Of a DNA stretch of 64,000 bases, positions 29,335 to 37,261 are shown piece after piece. The notes under the pieces were generated by a model. That model did not search any database. It saw only the letters and a list, made by a program, of their open reading frames with translations, and had not been told where the DNA came from. The stretch spans positions 82,277-146,276 of the forward strand of contig JAHCAW010000002.1 in NCBI GenBank assembly GCA_019634695.1. Direction: 5' to 3'. This stretch comes from Candidatus Sumerlaeia bacterium (GTDB taxonomy: Bacteria > Sumerlaeota > Sumerlaeia > SLMS01 > JAHLLQ01). Numbering within the stretch: the first letter of the stretch is position 1; every line of letters starts with the position of its first letter. The position numbers were made by a program, and so were the translations under genes.

Positions 29335-29856
29335 CTATGTGCCCGCCTTCGGTCGCCGGCCCGTCCAGCCGCGCACCTCGGCCTGCCACGTCGTCGGGTC
29401 CAGGCGGATCGGCAGGAACAACTCGAACAACTCGTCCACCAGCCGCGCCAAGTGCTGGAGCGCCTGCACACGCAGGTGCAGGTACTCGTTCGCGTCGGCC
29501 ACCTTGGGCACCGGCAACTTCACCGACCGCAGGTCGAACGTCTCGGCATCGAGCGTGAAGTGCCACTCGGCATCGACGACCGCGAACGAGAGCTTGGCGC
29601 GGCGCAGGCGCTTGCCCTGCCGCAGCGCCGCGTCCACCTCGGGCGCCGTGCCCGCCTCCTCGCCCGCCAGCGCCACGCGCGTGGCCTCGCCGTGCGGCGC
29701 CTCGAACAGCAGCGGCCCGTGCAGGTCCACCGAAAGTCCCGGCTCGCTCTCGAGCGCCGGCAGGTCCCCGGCGCGCACCCGCGCCGCCAGCCATGTCAGA
29801 AAGTCCGGCCCCAGCGAGCCGTAGCGGTCCAGTGCCTCGAGTGCCGACGTCGCCAT
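29335..29856 (-). CDS. RdgC-like protein, C-terminal half
   Basis: The 173-residue protein starts at an ATG (29856) whose A overlaps the stop of the preceding gene, so translation is coupled. By eye it follows the C-terminal half of E. coli RdgC, a ring-shaped DNA-binding protein that inhibits RecA. GPDFLTWLAARVRAGD matches the LTEWVRSG region, GKRLRRAKLSF matches the EAGKVVTKLAL region, EWHFTLDAETFDLRSVKLP matches the RIQFVMCDDGSLKRLKF region, and a final helix (LVDELFELFLPIR) matches the RdgC C-terminal helix. RdgC is normally one chain of about 300 residues; here the upstream gene would supply the first half. The assignment is inference from motif order and needs a profile search. Confidence 0.5.
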   Translation of the reverse strand: MATSALEALDRYGSLGPDFLTWLAARVRAGDLPALESEPGLSVDLHGPLLFEAPHGEATRVALAGEEAGTAPEVDAALRQGKRLRRAKLSFAVVDAEWHFTLDAETFDLRSVKLPVPKVADANEYLHLRVQALQHLARLVDELFELFLPIRLDPTTWQAEVRGWTGRRPKAGT

Positions 29857-30482
29857 CAGCCCGTCTCCCCTTTGCCGGCCGCCAGCGCCGTCGCCCGCGC
29901 GAAATCTTCTTCCAGTCCCTGCTCCTCGATGAACGCCAACCCGGCCAGCGCCGGGAACCGCGGCAGCAGCCGCAGGTCGAACGTCCCCATGAACAGGTCC
30001 GCGATGCGTTCGCACAGCGCCTTGCTCGTCGCCGCCACGTACACCTCGCCCGCGTTCATGTCCCACACCAACTCGGTGAACGCCGTCGTCGGCGTCACCT
30101 CCTTCAACATCCGCACCGTCAACTCCTCCTCGAGCGCCAACCGGTGCTGCCGCGTCAGCCGCTCGACGCTCTTCTCGCGCCGGGTCTTCTCGAACAACTC
30201 CTCGCGCCGCGCCTTGTAGAGCGTCTTGTTGAACGACTTGCGGTCACGCCGCACGCCCATGATCGCCAGATGCCCGTCGACCAGATCCTCCCAGTCGAGC
30301 TGCTCCTGCAACACATTGCGCGGGTTCACCCAACCGAACGCCTCGCGCTCGCCGCGATCGGCGTCGACCGGTTTCCATGCGTACCGCCGCACCGCCATCG
30401 TGGCCGTGCGCGCCAGCGCCTCGGGCACGTCGCCCTCGACGACGAACCGCCGGACCGAAAGAGCACCACTGCGAAAGGCCAT
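29856..30482 (-). CDS. RdgC-like protein, N-terminal half
   Basis: AGGAG lies six bases before the ATG at 30482, so it is preferred to the GTG one codon upstream. The 208-residue product resembles the N-terminal half of RdgC: an N-terminal beta-strand opening, FGWVNPRN where E. coli RdgC has GWVPP, an alternating basic/acidic helix (LYKARREELFEKTRREKSVERLTRQ) like the [21 protein letters not shown] region, then TELVWDMNAGEVYVAATS like MMWIDTVNGLIMVDCAS, and a helix before FDLRLLPRFP. It would be a nucleoid or recombination-control protein acting with the product of the overlapping downstream gene. Both genes together give 381 residues, somewhat more than single-chain RdgC. Confidence 0.55.
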   Translation of the reverse strand: MAFRSGALSVRRFVVEGDVPEALARTATMAVRRYAWKPVDADRGEREAFGWVNPRNVLQEQLDWEDLVDGHLAIMGVRRDRKSFNKTLYKARREELFEKTRREKSVERLTRQHRLALEEELTVRMLKEVTPTTAFTELVWDMNAGEVYVAATSKALCERIADLFMGTFDLRLLPRFPALAGLAFIEEQGLEEDFARATALAAGKGETG

Positions 30483-30576
30483 CACCGACTCCTGTCACGT
30501 CTGGCGCCGCGGCGCCGGGGCCGGTCATGCCACCCACGCCAACCCCTGACGTCAAGCCAAGCCCCGCGCCCGCGCC

Positions 30577-33042
30577 TCACCCCGAATCCGCCAGCCGCGG
30601 CGGTTCGCCCAAGTCCACTTCGGACGGGTCGAGGCGCAGGCGCAGGCCGCGCTTGAAGCGCGTCTCGATCAGGTCGCCGATGCCCACGCCCAGGGACTTC
30701 TCGATGCGGCCGCGGTGGTAGGGGATCATCTGCTGCTCGACCTGGGCGTCGGGCCAGATCGCGGCGTGGATGCGCTCGTAGGAAACGACGCGGCCGGCTT
30801 GGGCGGCGAGCAGGCGCAGGAGGTCGTAGGGGATCGGGGGCAGGGGGATCGCTTCGCCGCGGAAGCGCACGACGCCCGGGTCGTCGGCCGGGAAGCATAG
30901 CGTGACGCCGGCCAGCGGGGGCGCGGGCTCCGGGGAGTCGGGCGCGAGGGTCGCCTCGAGCGGCGCCGGCGCGGGCATCGGTGCCGGCGGACGGGATCGG
31001 GGCGCCTCGAGCGGTCGGGTCAGCGTCGCCAGCTCGCCGGCGAGCTGCTCGAAGCCCTCGACAACATCGGCGCCTGCGCCGACCGCCCCGGCCAGCTCCG
31101 CCGCTGCGGTCGCCAGCCACGCCGCCTCCGAGGCCAGCCGCGCCATCTGGCCCGAGGGCAGCCCGTGCGTCAGCTCGAGTTCGGCCAGCGGCTCGCCGGC
31201 CAGCCAGTCGTCGAGCACCAACGCGCGCCGGGCCGCACGGTGGCAGGCGAACGGCAGCCCGCCGGCCTCCTGCAAGCGCACCCGAAGGCGCGCGGCGAGC
31301 GGATCGGTCGCCGACAGGCGCTGCCGCAACCCGGTCGGCCAGTGGTTGCGCCGGCGCTCGGCCCCCTCGACGCCCAGCGGGAAGCGGTCCCACTCCTCGG
31401 CCAGCATGACGAGGAAGACGCGCGCGGTCCGGCAGGCGGCGATCTCCAGCCCCTCGAGCAGCGGCCCCCATTGGGCCAACGTCGCGGGCTCGACCGCCGT
31501 GCGCGCCAGCACCTCGCCGAGCCCGGTCAGCGCGAGTCGCCCACCCGGCTCCGCGCGCCAAAGGCCGGCGCGCTCGCCATCGGCCAGATCATGCGAGAGG
31601 CGCTGCTCGAGCGTCGCCGCATCAAGCCGGCGCGCGCCCAACGTCGCGGTGAGCACCGCGCGCAACTCCTCGGCCGATTCCGCCTCGCGCGCCGTCAGCA
31701 ACCCCGCCACCGCGCCGACCAGCGACGTCGTCCCCAGTGGCGACTGCACCGGCTCCAGCGGCGCCGCCACGAACGCCCGCCAGCAGCGCTCGACGGCCAG
31801 CGGCCCCTCGGCGAACACCATCGTCCGCCCCAGCGCCTCGCCGCGCCGCCCGGCACGCCCACCCTGATTCACGAACCGGGCGCGCGACAGCGGCACCAGC
31901 GCCGACTCGAGCCCGCCGCGCCAGCTCGCCACCATCAGCGGCGTCTGCACCACGGCGGCCGCGCACAGGTTCACCCCCTGCTCCAGCGTCGGCGTGGCCA
32001 CCAGCACGCCGAGTTCGCCGTCGGTGAAGGCGCGCTCGACGACGGCGCGCTGGCTGCCCGGAATGTCGGCGGTGTGCAGGCCGACGCCGGCGGTCAGCAC
32101 CGCCTCGAGGCGCTCGCGCGACAGGTCATGCTCCAGGCTGCGGAGGGCTTCGAGGGCCACCTCGGCCGGAGGAAACGGCGCGCTCTCGGCCAGCGCGAAG
32201 GCCGCCCGCAGCGCCTCGCGCCGCGTCGCGCAGAACAGGATCGTCGGTCCCAGCCGCCGCGCCAGATCGGCCACCGCCGCCAGCGAGCCCTCCTCGCCCC
32301 CCGTCGCCGGCTCGTCCAGCAACGCCTCCTCGCCGCGCTCGCCCGTGCGCGTCTCGCGCCAGCGAAACCGCCCCGTCGTCAGGTCGAGCACTCCTTCGCG
32401 CAACGGCACGGGTCGGCTCTCGGCGCGCAACAGCCCCACGCCCAGCCACTCGGCCAACTCCTCCGCGTTGCCCAGCACCGCCGACAGCGCCAGCAACTGC
32501 GGCCGCCGCGACGCCCGGCGCCAGCGCGTCAGGAACAGGTCCACCGCGCCGCCGCGCTCGCCGTCGCCCAACAACTGCACCTCGTCGGCCACCAGCAGCC
32601 CGAAACGCGCCAGCAACCCCGGCCGCGTCCCCAGCAGCGCCAGCGCCTTCTCGTACACCGCCACCGTCAGATGCACCGCGCCGGACAGGATTGCGGCGTC
32701 GTCGGCGCGCCGGTCGCGCGTCGAGCAGGCGACCCGAATCCCGAGCGGCCCGTAGCGCGCGGCGAACTCGGCCGCCTTCTCCTCGGCCAACGCCCGCGTC
32801 GGCACCAGATACAGCACCAGCCCGAGGCGATTGAGGCAGGCGAGAGCGGCCAACTCGGCCAGCAGCGTCTTGCCGCTGGCCGTCGGCGCGGCCACCAGCA
32901 GGCTCTCGTGCCGGGAGACGAGCCCGGTCTGCTCGAGCGCCTGCTGCTGGAGTGGCAGCAACGTGGGGCCCACGCAGGCGGCCAAGCGGTCCAGCACCGG
33001 GACAGGCAGGCCCAGCGCGGCCAGATCGGCGAAGCGTTCCAT
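30577..33042 (-). CDS. Ski2-like DEVQ-box helicase with C-terminal PhoB-type winged helix
   Basis: The 821-residue protein starts at 33042 with GGAGGT nine bases upstream. Superfamily 2 motifs appear in order: motif I APTASGKT (52-59), motif Ia PTRALAEEK (81-89), motif II DEVQ (153-156, in place of DEVH), motif III SAVLGN (187-192), motif V ATPTLEQGVN (349-358) and motif VI QGGRAGRRGE (393-402). The order and spacing fit Hel308/Ski2-type helicases. Residues about 430-680 are helical. Residues about 713-806 form a separate domain with PIPYDLLRLLAAQAGRVVS, HAAIWPD and a long recognition-helix-like stretch followed by a beta wing (RFKRGLRLRL), the layout of OmpR/PhoB DNA-binding domains. It may unwind DNA or RNA at sites chosen by this tail. 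Confidence 0.88.
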   Translation of the reverse strand: MERFADLAALGLPVPVLDRLAACVGPTLLPLQQQALEQTGLVSRHESLLVAAPTASGKTLLAELAALACLNRLGLVLYLVPTRALAEEKAAEFAARYGPLGIRVACSTRDRRADDAAILSGAVHLTVAVYEKALALLGTRPGLLARFGLLVADEVQLLGDGERGGAVDLFLTRWRRASRRPQLLALSAVLGNAEELAEWLGVGLLRAESRPVPLREGVLDLTTGRFRWRETRTGERGEEALLDEPATGGEEGSLAAVADLARRLGPTILFCATRREALRAAFALAESAPFPPAEVALEALRSLEHDLSRERLEAVLTAGVGLHTADIPGSQRAVVERAFTDGELGVLVATPTLEQGVNLCAAAVVQTPLMVASWRGGLESALVPLSRARFVNQGGRAGRRGEALGRTMVFAEGPLAVERCWRAFVAAPLEPVQSPLGTTSLVGAVAGLLTAREAESAEELRAVLTATLGARRLDAATLEQRLSHDLADGERAGLWRAEPGGRLALTGLGEVLARTAVEPATLAQWGPLLEGLEIAACRTARVFLVMLAEEWDRFPLGVEGAERRRNHWPTGLRQRLSATDPLAARLRVRLQEAGGLPFACHRAARRALVLDDWLAGEPLAELELTHGLPSGQMARLASEAAWLATAAAELAGAVGAGADVVEGFEQLAGELATLTRPLEAPRSRPPAPMPAPAPLEATLAPDSPEPAPPLAGVTLCFPADDPGVVRFRGEAIPLPPIPYDLLRLLAAQAGRVVSYERIHAAIWPDAQVEQQMIPYHRGRIEKSLGVGIGDLIETRFKRGLRLRLDPSEVDLGEPPRLADSG

Positions 33043-33106
33043 GGGACAGGGACCTCCGTGCAGGGGGGAGCAACGGGGTCAGGCCTGCCGCGGCACGGGC
33101 CGCGAT

Positions 33107-33889
33107 TCAAGGGGAAAGTTTCGCTTTTTCTTCGCCATCATGCCCGGAGCGGACCACCACCCAGCCGGCCGGCCCACTGCACCAGTCCCGCCGGAACCCG
33201 ATCGCCCGGCAGTGCAGCATCAGCCGCGGCGCCCGTTGCTCCGGGGCCTCCGGCCGCCCGTAGAGCGGATCGCCCAGGATCGGCGTGCCGGTCCACGCCA
33301 GATGGACGCGCAACTGGTGCGTGCGTCCGGTCAGCGGCCGCAGGGCAACGAGGGCGCGCGGCTCGGCCGCGCCGGCCACGGGGCGGGCCACGACGCGGTA
33401 GAGCGTCTGGCTTGGGTAGAGGCGCACGCGGGCCGGGTCGTCGGGCTGGCCGAGCACCCAGCGGGCCGGCGCGCCGGGCGGGCGCTCGATCCGCAGGCTG
33501 GCGCGGGGCCCGGCGAGGCGGAAGGTCCCCTTCCGCCCGGGGCGCAGCGGCAGATCGAACAAGCCGGCGGCCGGCTCGGGAATACCGACGGTGACTGCGA
33601 CGTAGCTCTTCCAGACGGTGCCGGCGGCGAACTGCCGGGCCAGACTGGCGTGGGCGGCGGCCGACCAGGCAACCAGCAGCACGCCGCTCGTGCCGCGGTC
33701 GAGCCGGTGAACCGGTCGCGGCCGCGCCCCGGTCGCCTCCGCCAGCGCCTCGAGCACGTTGGCCTCGGCGCCACGCCCGGGCAGCACCGCCAACCCCGAG
33801 GGCTTGTTCAATGCCCACACATCCCCGTCGGCCCAGACGATCTCCAGCCCTGCGGGCAACGGCCCTGTCGCTGTCGGCCCTTCGGCCAC
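33107..33889 (-). CDS. RluA-family pseudouridine synthase
   Basis: The frame is open far upstream, but a GTG at 33889 has GGGAGGT five bases before it and begins just ahead of the first conserved strand, giving 260 residues. The catalytic aspartate is Asp64 in HRLDRGTSGVLL. Further family motifs are ALNKPSGLAVLPG, TVWKSYVAVTVG and the C-terminal LTGRTHQLRVHLAWTGTPILGDPLYG. The enzyme isomerises uridine to pseudouridine in rRNA or tRNA; the exact site cannot be predicted. There is no S4 domain, so it is nearer the RluA/RluC-without-S4 and TruC-like members. It lies 64 bases downstream of the helicase start region, on the same strand and upstream in transcription order. Confidence 0.9.
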   Translation of the reverse strand: MAEGPTATGPLPAGLEIVWADGDVWALNKPSGLAVLPGRGAEANVLEALAEATGARPRPVHRLDRGTSGVLLVAWSAAAHASLARQFAAGTVWKSYVAVTVGIPEPAAGLFDLPLRPGRKGTFRLAGPRASLRIERPPGAPARWVLGQPDDPARVRLYPSQTLYRVVARPVAGAAEPRALVALRPLTGRTHQLRVHLAWTGTPILGDPLYGRPEAPEQRAPRLMLHCRAIGFRRDWCSGPAGWVVVRSGHDGEEKAKLSP

Positions 33890-34129
33890 CGGCCACCTCC
33901 CGGGATTGCGGGGCTGCGCGCCCGCGCGTCGCCGCCACACCACCGCACGCCCCCCGCCGGCCTCAACGCCAACAGCAGGATTGCCACCCGCGCACCCGGC
34001 GGGCAATGTCAGGTCCAAGGCGGAAGGCGAAAGGCACAAGGAGGCGTCTCGCCCCCGCGAACCTGCCAACCATTCCCTCGCGGATCGTTCCGGGAAGCAC
34101 CCCCAGCCCACTCGCACCGGAGGCTTGAA

Positions 34130-34930
34130 ATGCAAATGCGCGTTTCCCGTTCGACGGCCCTGATGTTGGGTGTTCTCGTGGCCAGCATCCTGTTGATCGC
34201 GCTGATCGTGTGGGGCGACCGGCGTGGCGGGTTGCGCTACACGGTGACGTTTGCCGACGCCGCCGGCGTGACGGAGGGCACGCCCGTGCGCCTCGGGCGC
34301 GACGAGATCGGTCACGTCGAGTTCGTGCGCGTGAAGGAGGATGGTTCGGCGGAGATGGGCCTGCGCATCCAGCGCGACTTTGCGGAGGCGATCCACCAGC
34401 CGCCGAACACGACGGCGCGGGTGCGGCGCGCGCGACTGGGCCGCGGCACGACGCATGTCGAGGTGCTCAACCGCGGGGAGGTCGGCGGGGGAGTGCCCGA
34501 CGGAGCCGTCGTGCAGGGGCTCGATGGTTGGTCGGACGAGTTGCGCTGGACGGCCGGCGCGCGTGCGGCCGAAGCGTGGGAGCGCCTTGGTGTTTCGAGT
34601 CGCGGTCAGATCGCCGCGCTTGAGGAGTGGCTGCAGACGCGCGACGCCTCGCAGGTGCGCGACAGCGTCGTGGACTTCCTGTCGGAGTTCGAGGGCGCGG
34701 CGGCCGACCGTGCCGAGATCGCCCGCGAGCGGCTGGCAGGTTTGGTGGATCGCGCGCGGGCTCTGGGCAACGAGCTGCGCCGCTCGCCCGAGGCCCGCAC
34801 CGCCGCCCGCGATGTCGAGCGCGCCCTCGAAACCGTCCTCGAGGGCAGCGAGCAGTTGTCGGCCGAGGCGCGCGAACGCCTCGACCGTGTCCTGGACGAA
34901 CTTCGCCAAGGCACCGCCACCGGCAGTTGA
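34130..34930 (+). CDS. MCE/MlaD-domain membrane protein
   Basis: The ATG at 34130 follows CGGAGG with six bases of spacing; the long upstream extension of the frame is antisense to other genes. The 266 residues begin with a signal anchor (ALMLGVLVASILLIALIVW, about 10-28), then an MCE domain (RYTVTFADAAGVTEGTPVRLGRDEIGHV begins it, residues about 36-125), as in MlaD-type lipid-binding proteins that bridge inner and outer membrane. Residues 130-266 are a charged alpha-helical coiled coil, shorter than in PqiB/YebT or Mce proteins. No mlaE/mlaF partner genes are adjacent, so the transporter context is missing. A role in phospholipid trafficking is inferred from the family. Confidence 0.85.
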   Translation: MQMRVSRSTALMLGVLVASILLIALIVWGDRRGGLRYTVTFADAAGVTEGTPVRLGRDEIGHVEFVRVKEDGSAEMGLRIQRDFAEAIHQPPNTTARVRRARLGRGTTHVEVLNRGEVGGGVPDGAVVQGLDGWSDELRWTAGARAAEAWERLGVSSRGQIAALEEWLQTRDASQVRDSVVDFLSEFEGAAADRAEIARERLAGLVDRARALGNELRRSPEARTAARDVERALETVLEGSEQLSAEARERLDRVLDELRQGTATGS

Positions 34931-34965
34931 TCCGGCTTCAGTCGCAAACACTCAGTCGCAGACAC

Positions 34966-35268
34966 TCAGTCGCGGAAGATGTCCGGGCGTTCGACCTTCT
35001 CGCCCGTCTCCTCGATCTCCGTCTTGCGTTCCTTGAAGAGGGCATCAAGGCGCGAGAGCTTGTCCTTCTCGGCGCGGCGCGCCTCCTCGACCTTGCGCTC
35101 GATCCGGTCGCCCGCCTGCTCGACGCGCTTGCGGGCATCCTCGAAGCGGTCGCCCGTGCGCTCGGCCTCCTCGAGGAGCGGCTTGCGCGACTCGAGCACC
35201 TTGCCCGTCTTGCGGTTCACCACCAGGATCGTCCCGCAACCCGGGCATTCCACATTCAGAGTTTCCAC
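34966..35268 (-). CDS. Small CxxC zinc-ribbon and coiled-coil protein
   Basis: A GTG at 35268 preceded by GGAGGAA gives 100 residues; a longer frame reaches 35313 but lacks a ribosome-binding site. The N-terminus carries one CPGCG knuckle (Cys8, Cys11) in a strand context (LNVECPGCGTILVVNRKTGKV) like the first half of a zinc ribbon. The second pair of cysteines needed for a complete site is absent, so zinc could only be bound by a dimer or not at all. From residue about 30 the sequence is a highly charged coiled coil (EEAERTGDRFEDARKRVE...), ending in RPDIFRD. The gene converges on the MCE gene and is followed by a PilZ gene upstream. The function is unknown. Confidence 0.65.
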   Translation of the reverse strand: METLNVECPGCGTILVVNRKTGKVLESRKPLLEEAERTGDRFEDARKRVEQAGDRIERKVEEARRAEKDKLSRLDALFKERKTEIEETGEKVERPDIFRD

Positions 35269-35303
35269 GGCTTCCTCCCGCCGGCGGGGATGCGCCGCGC
35301 GTC

Positions 35304-35759
35304 TCAGACGCACACCGGGCAGGTGCGACGCTTCAGCGACGGCGGCGTCGTCTGACTCTTGGCGATCAGGCGCGTGACGCCCTCGCGCGTTCCGGGATCG
35401 TCGGCATCGAACGACAGCCCGAACCCGTAGCAGAACTGGTTCTCGACTTCATGGCAGGGCGCGGTCCAGGCCACCGTGCACAGCAGGTGAAAGCGCGTCT
35501 GGCCATCGTGGACGATCAGGCGCGCGAGCTGGCCCTCGCGCAGGTTGCGCGGCCAATGATTGGCCGGCGCCGGGCAGCAGACCTTCACGCCGCGCTCCGA
35601 AACATTGTTCAGGAACACCGCGGTTGTGAACGGATTGTAGCTCTCGTCGGGCATCAGCACGGACAGCACGACGGGCAACTGGCAGATCAGGCGACTCGAC
35701 TCGCGGCGTTCGGTGTCGCTTTTTGTCTCGTTTTTCGGGCGGGTGGGATTGGTGGTCAT
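35304..35759 (-). CDS. PilZ-domain protein, probable c-di-GMP receptor
   Basis: The 151-residue product from the ATG at 35759 carries both c-di-GMP-binding motifs of PilZ domains: an RxxxR motif in ERRESSRL (about residues 18-25) and an N-x-S-x-x-G motif in NNVSERGVKV (about 52-61). Between and after them run the beta strands of the small barrel (LICQLPVVLSV, ARLIVHDGQTRFHLLCTVAWT). Cysteines near the C-terminus (CPVCV) are close together but form no complete site. With the HD-GYP protein at 27329-29140, it points to c-di-GMP signalling in this organism. The partner it controls is not evident. Confidence 0.8.
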   Translation of the reverse strand: MTTNPTRPKNETKSDTERRESSRLICQLPVVLSVLMPDESYNPFTTAVFLNNVSERGVKVCCPAPANHWPRNLREGQLARLIVHDGQTRFHLLCTVAWTAPCHEVENQFCYGFGLSFDADDPGTREGVTRLIAKSQTTPPSLKRRTCPVCV

Positions 35760-35990
35760 CACGGGTATCGATGAGAGGGAATCGGTATCGGACTCCGGAG
35801 GACAACGGCACGGCAACTGCGGCCCGTACGCACGGGGGGATTCCCTATTCAGGCGGGGAGTGTTCCGTATCGGACCGGACTGGCCATCCGTTCTCCCGGC
35901 CGCGCGCGTGCTCTCGAGGGGGGCGCGGTCCGAAGCGGCACCATCCTGCCCCCGGGCGAAGCCTTCGGGCAACGGTAATATCCGCCTGAT

Positions 35991-37118
35991 TCAGGCGCCT
36001 TGTACCAGCCCCAGCGCCCCCGACAGCCGCAGGCTGCGCAGCGCCCGGTCCGGCAGCGCCGGCCACGGGCCCGTCGGCAGCGTCTGGTACCAGTAGGCCG
36101 TCGAGCACACGTCGTCCTCGCGCTCGAAGAAGCCCTCCGGGTGGTCCTTGCGATACTTGCCGGCGGCCAGAAACTCGCCCATCACGCCATACGGGTCGGC
36201 CGGGCCGTGCGTGGCGTCGTTGCCCAGTTGCTGCAGCGTCACCCGCACGTCGCTCGAGAAATAGATCGGATCGCGGACATGAAACCGATACAGCGAGACA
36301 TACGTCTCGCCGCTGATCGGAGCACCCAGCTCGCGGTGGGCGAACTCGCCCAAGCCCCAGCCCGTGCCGACGTAGTCCTCCGCCCCCGTGCCGCAGATCG
36401 TCGGGTAGTCCGTGTCGCCATCGAGGAAGATCTTCACCTCGCCCTCGCCCCACCACGTCGTGCGCCGTGGCACGAGGTCGATCACGCCGATGGTCGCACC
36501 GAGGTACCGCCCGCGCCCCCGCACGCCGTCCAGTATCGTGTAGTCCTGCCCCATCGTCGTTTGCGGCACGCGGCGGAACTGCGCATGGAACCGCGGCGTC
36601 TCCTCCGTCACCGCGTCGCCCAGCGTGTAGTCCACCTGATAGAAGAACATCCCGGCGTCGCGACCCGATTCGTTGGCGATCGTCAAGCGTGCCCGCTTGC
36701 CGAACGGCATCAGGAAGTAGCTGTTGAAGCCCTTGCCCTCGGGCGTGACCAGGAACTCGGACTCATGTGGCCGCGTCAGCCCATGGCAGATGCCGAAGAA
36801 GTCGCTCAACGGCGCCTCGACCGACGGCGTCTCCTGATCGTCCCAGTAGAAGCGCAGGATCAGGTTGCGCAGCTTGAATGGCCCCTCGTTTTGCACCGTG
36901 ATCCAGATGTGGCGGATGGCTCCCGGGCCGTCGATGGCGGCGAACTCGAACACCTGGTCCTTGGCCAGATTGGGCAGGCAGGCCGCCCCCTTGCGCCCGC
37001 CGCCGGCCATGCCGCCACGGCCTTTCTCGCCGCGCGGGTTCTCCATCGTGATCGCCCGGCTTTTCAGCGTCGGGCTGTAGAGCGGGGTGCCGCCGAGCAG
37101 GAATCCGTCGGGTGTCAT
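35991..37118 (-). CDS. DUF2961/GH172-family protein
   Basis: The ATG at 37118 gives 375 residues, the usual length of a DUF2961 single jelly-roll pair. Family features are the opening GGTPLYSP...SRAITMENPRGEKG (short pieces only), AAIDGPGAIRHIWIT, LRFYWDDQETPSVEAPLSDFF, FLMPFGKRARLTI, EVKIFLDGDTDYPTICGTGAEDYVG and the C-terminal DVCSTAYWYQ. Members of GH172 hydrolyse difructose anhydrides or D-arabinofuranosides; acidic residues in the GTGAEDY and FLDGD segments are candidate catalytic ones. No signal peptide is seen, so it should act in the cytoplasm. It is divergent from the GT39-like gene, 143 bases away. Confidence 0.9.
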   Translation of the reverse strand: MTPDGFLLGGTPLYSPTLKSRAITMENPRGEKGRGGMAGGGRKGAACLPNLAKDQVFEFAAIDGPGAIRHIWITVQNEGPFKLRNLILRFYWDDQETPSVEAPLSDFFGICHGLTRPHESEFLVTPEGKGFNSYFLMPFGKRARLTIANESGRDAGMFFYQVDYTLGDAVTEETPRFHAQFRRVPQTTMGQDYTILDGVRGRGRYLGATIGVIDLVPRRTTWWGEGEVKIFLDGDTDYPTICGTGAEDYVGTGWGLGEFAHRELGAPISGETYVSLYRFHVRDPIYFSSDVRVTLQQLGNDATHGPADPYGVMGEFLAAGKYRKDHPEGFFEREDDVCSTAYWYQTLPTGPWPALPDRALRSLRLSGALGLVQGA

Positions 37119-37261
37119 CGCAGGCAGTCCTTGCGGGAGGTCGTCTCGTCCGTCGCGTTCCTCCTGCGGCGGCGGGTCGCCCGGGGGCAAAAGCAAACGT
37201 ATTCATCCCCGGCGACTCTTCGGGATTGGCCCCCGGTGCACCGGCCTGCCAAACGCTGGCC

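Noticed and set aside
29335..30482. The two RdgC-like genes as a frameshifted single gene
   Set aside because: The downstream gene has its own ATG in an ATGA overlap and the upstream gene reads sensibly to its own stop, so a natural two-gene form fits better than a sequencing error, although read data are needed.
33890..34951. Upstream extension of the RluA-like frame
   Set aside because: It is antisense to the MCE gene; a GTG at 33889 with a strong ribosome-binding site gives a normal RluA length.
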